Shown here one piece after another: positions 62,627 to 64,000 of a stretch of 64,000 bases of DNA. Under the pieces are notes generated by a model that was not told the DNA's origin, ran no database searches, and worked only from the letters and a program-made list of their open reading frames with translations. The DNA is from Helicobacter sp. 11S03491-1. Its GTDB lineage: Bacteria; Campylobacterota; Campylobacteria; Campylobacterales; Helicobacteraceae. The stretch is taken from the NCBI RefSeq assembly GCF_002272835.1, contig NZ_MLAO01000001.1:218742-282741 (forward strand), written 5' to 3'. The position numbers and the translations under genes were made by a program. How positions within the stretch are numbered: the first letter of the stretch is position 1; each line of letters opens with the position of its first letter.

Positions 62627-64000
62627 ATGAAAAGTACTTTCAACAATAAGCATTTAATATTATCGCCTATGGGGGGGGGGGCAAATCCGGATTCATCTTC
62701 AACCCCGCAGGTTCAAAATCCCATTATCCATCCTCTTCTAACATCCGATAACTCCTCAACCCAATCCCTTTCTCCCAGAATCAAAAGATTCTCTTCTTTA
62801 GTCTCTGTAGCCCTATGCGCTCTGAGTTTGCCTTTTTCAAACCAAGTATTAGCAGCGCCGACAAACTTAGGACAATCAGGTTGTTCCACTTCATCAAGTT
62901 CTGCTTGTATTGGCATCAATTATGATAATAATGGTGTAGCTTCTGTTAAAATGACCTATAGCGATACTCTGGATACCACTTCTGATGAAAAGTCTATCAC
63001 GGCTACAGGGTTTTACAATCCTGCTTACAAAATCATCATGTTTAACGCCAATAAGTCCATCGCTCAAATGAATTCCGGCATTACCATTGGCAATGGATCT
63101 ACCATAAATGCTGATTTCAAAGATTCTGCATGGAAAGGGAATTTTACCAATACCGGGGGTGGGTTTTCCAATCCATCTTCATTCAGTTTCAATGGGAACT
63201 ATCAGGGTAACTCTGATGCTAGCGTGAAGGGTTATGCCTATGTAGGGAATATTTCTGAAACTGTAGGGCAAACCACCTTTAACTTCAACAATCAAGCCAA
63301 CATGAAAGGGAATGTTAATATTAGTCCGGCAAACCCTAATACTGATGCCCATTTTTTGAGTCTCAATTATAATAATTCTAATCTAACAGGCAGTATGACC
63401 AACAATGGCAATAAACTTAAGGCAAGTTTTAAAAATTCTAAGATGGTAGGGAATATTACTACAGCCAATAATGCCGACGTATGGATACTTGCTTTGGACA
63501 CAACGCTTGATTTTAAAAACTCTACTCTAGATGGCAATATTTCTAACACTCCTTATAGATTCCAAACAGTATTAAGATCTAGAAATGAAACTAAAGTAAC
63601 TTTTGACGGCAACAAGGACGGTACTGATTATGCTATGAAAGGGAATATCACCAATGAGTTAGGCTTAATGGATGTAACCTTCAATAATACCAAAATGAAA
63701 GGGAATATAACTACAAATTCAACCAGTGATAGCGCATCTGAGCAAGCAGCAACCGTCAACCGACAACCTATTGAAACGAAACTAACTTTTAAAAATAGCG
63801 AACTTGATGGGAATATTACTCAATCTGTTCCACTATTTTTCGGTTATGGCAAAGTAAATTCAGTAAATACCGACGTCACCTTCTCAGGCAATGGCACAAA
63901 TGGCTATGCCATGAAAGATCACTCTATCAATCTCCACAATACCGGTGGGGTTGGCGGGAAAGGCAATATTTCTCTGGATAAGGGTGCTAAACTCGAAAAT
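62627..64000 (+). CDS. Phase-variable autotransporter-type surface protein, 5' part
   Basis: The frame from ATG 62627 (AAGGAG 8 nt upstream) is open to the window end: 458 codons, C-terminus outside. Residues 1-50 are a polar Ser/Thr/Pro/Asn-rich extension with Gly16-18 from a G tract; residues 51-77 (RIKRFSSLVSVALCALSLPFS, ending VLAA) form the signal peptide. The mature part begins with C86-x7-C94, then the same repeat type as the protein at 1-4676: FKDSAWKGNF, FKNSKMVGNI, FKNSTLDGNI, FNNTKMKGNI, FKNSELDGNI. An elongated beta-helix passenger is likely. The subfamily and the membrane barrel are not visible. In frame at the present 11-G length. Confidence 0.85.
   Translation, partial: MKSTFNNKHLILSPMGGGANPDSSSTPQVQNPIIHPLLTSDNSSTQSLSPRIKRFSSLVSVALCALSLPFSNQVLAAPTNLGQSGCSTSSSSACIGINYDNNGVASVKMTYSDTLDTTSDEKSITATGFYNPAYKIIMFNANKSIAQMNSGITIGNGSTINADFKDSAWKGNFTNTGGGFSNPSSFSFNGNYQGNSDASVKGYAYVGNISETVGQTTFNFNNQANMKGNVNISPANPNTDAHFLSLNYNNSNLTGSMTNNGNKLKASFKNSKMVGNITTANNADVWILALDTTLDFKNSTLDGNISNTPYRFQTVLRSRNETKVTFDGNKDGTDYAMKGNITNELGLMDVTFNNTKMKGNITTNSTSDSASEQAATVNRQPIETKLTFKNSELDGNITQSVPLFFGYGKVNSVNTDVTFSGNGTNGYAMKDHSINLHNTGGVGGKGNISLDKGAKLEN
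62671..62681 (+). repeat. 11-nt homopolymeric G tract inside the autotransporter reading frame
   Basis: Eleven G follow CCTAT. The first G completes ATG (Met15), then GGG x3 (Gly16-18) and the first base of GCA. Both flanks are in one open frame, so the gene is ON. A change of length not divisible by three would give an early stop, for example one fewer or more shifts into frames closing within about 30 codons. Variation itself is inferred. Confidence 0.9.

Noticed and set aside
62713..62919. 68-codon minus-strand frame in the second autotransporter
   Set aside because: Antisense to the clear signal-peptide region of the 62627 gene and without any promoter or ribosome site.
62977..63820. Regularly repeated GGGAATAT units that might be mistaken for CRISPR or tandem repeats
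   Set aside because: They are codon-level repeats of the G-N-I motif in a passenger domain with irregular spacing and variable flanks.
1..64000. tRNA, rRNA, tmRNA and CRISPR
   Set aside because: No GGTTCGAATCC-type T-arms in non-coding positions with a matching acceptor stem, no rRNA-like blocks and no direct-repeat arrays were found by reading; a covariance-model search was not possible here.

Overview
The window looks like a chromosome segment of a urease-positive Helicobacter (Campylobacterota) outside the H. pylori clade. The base composition is AT-rich and ribosome binding sites are AAGGAG-like. TTG and GTG starts are common and gene blocks are tightly overlapped. The protein set follows Helicobacter gene order from memory of H. 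pylori: ureABIEFGH; ddl-hydrolase-murF-HIT; tcdA-aguB-transporter-MATE; glyS with cznCBA; pgsA-fabL-like-dapA-M16-pyrD-ppk; ubiD-yggS. No rRNA, tRNA, IS element or CRISPR array was seen.

Layout. Bases 1-4676 (minus) and 62627-64000 (plus) are the 5' parts of two large related autotransporter-type surface proteins, transcribed outward off both edges. Each has a long homopolymeric C/G tract inside an N-terminal extension that precedes the signal peptide, and both tracts are currently in frame. A third G tract (14 nt) lies upstream of the first gene. Both mature proteins begin with C-x7-C and carry F-x-N-S-x-x-x-G-N-I style repeats, so they form one phase-variable family. Next come a PAP2 phosphatase and a decayed stretch holding a zeta-toxin-like remnant (6574-6864). 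The urease operon (12727 back to 7018) encodes fused UreA, UreB, a UreI that lacks the H. pylori periplasmic histidines, and UreE/F/G/H. It is divergent from htpG, and the gap holds a good NikR-box candidate.

Bases 15151-20699 hold a cell-wall and housekeeping run (ddl, alpha/beta hydrolase, acylphosphatase, murF, HIT) followed by secreted ankyrin and YceI proteins. Bases 20750-25648 are a methionine uptake locus: a metQ fragment, then metN (apparently starting with ATT), metI, two metQ paralogues and a sugar-type aminotransferase. luxS and two small lipoproteins leave a 32-bp perfect inverted repeat that contains both -10 boxes. Ferritin, a MATE pump, a methyltransferase, membrane transporters, aguB, a previously unlisted 55-residue strongly acidic protein and tcdA follow.

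Bases 34075-38494 hold an orphan metal-type binding protein and a catabolic module (tartrate/3-isopropylmalate-type dehydrogenase, MFS carrier, asparaginase). Bases 38727-47774 form a glyS / outer membrane barrel / CznCBA metal efflux / DUF3240-like operon. Bases 48553-58916 are a near-continuous minus-strand run (xseA, rseP, pgsA, membrane protein, FabL-type reductase, dapA, M16 peptidase, pyrD, gamma carbonic anhydrase-like, ppk). A small barrel protein, ubiD and yggS follow before the second autotransporter.

In sum the segment joins acid and nickel physiology (urease, CznCBA, a possible NikR site), methionine acquisition next to luxS, and phase-variable surface proteins. The strongest leads are the autotransporter family with its pre-signal-peptide switches, the AUU start of metN, the acidic microprotein, the luxS inverted-repeat promoter and the UreI loop changes.
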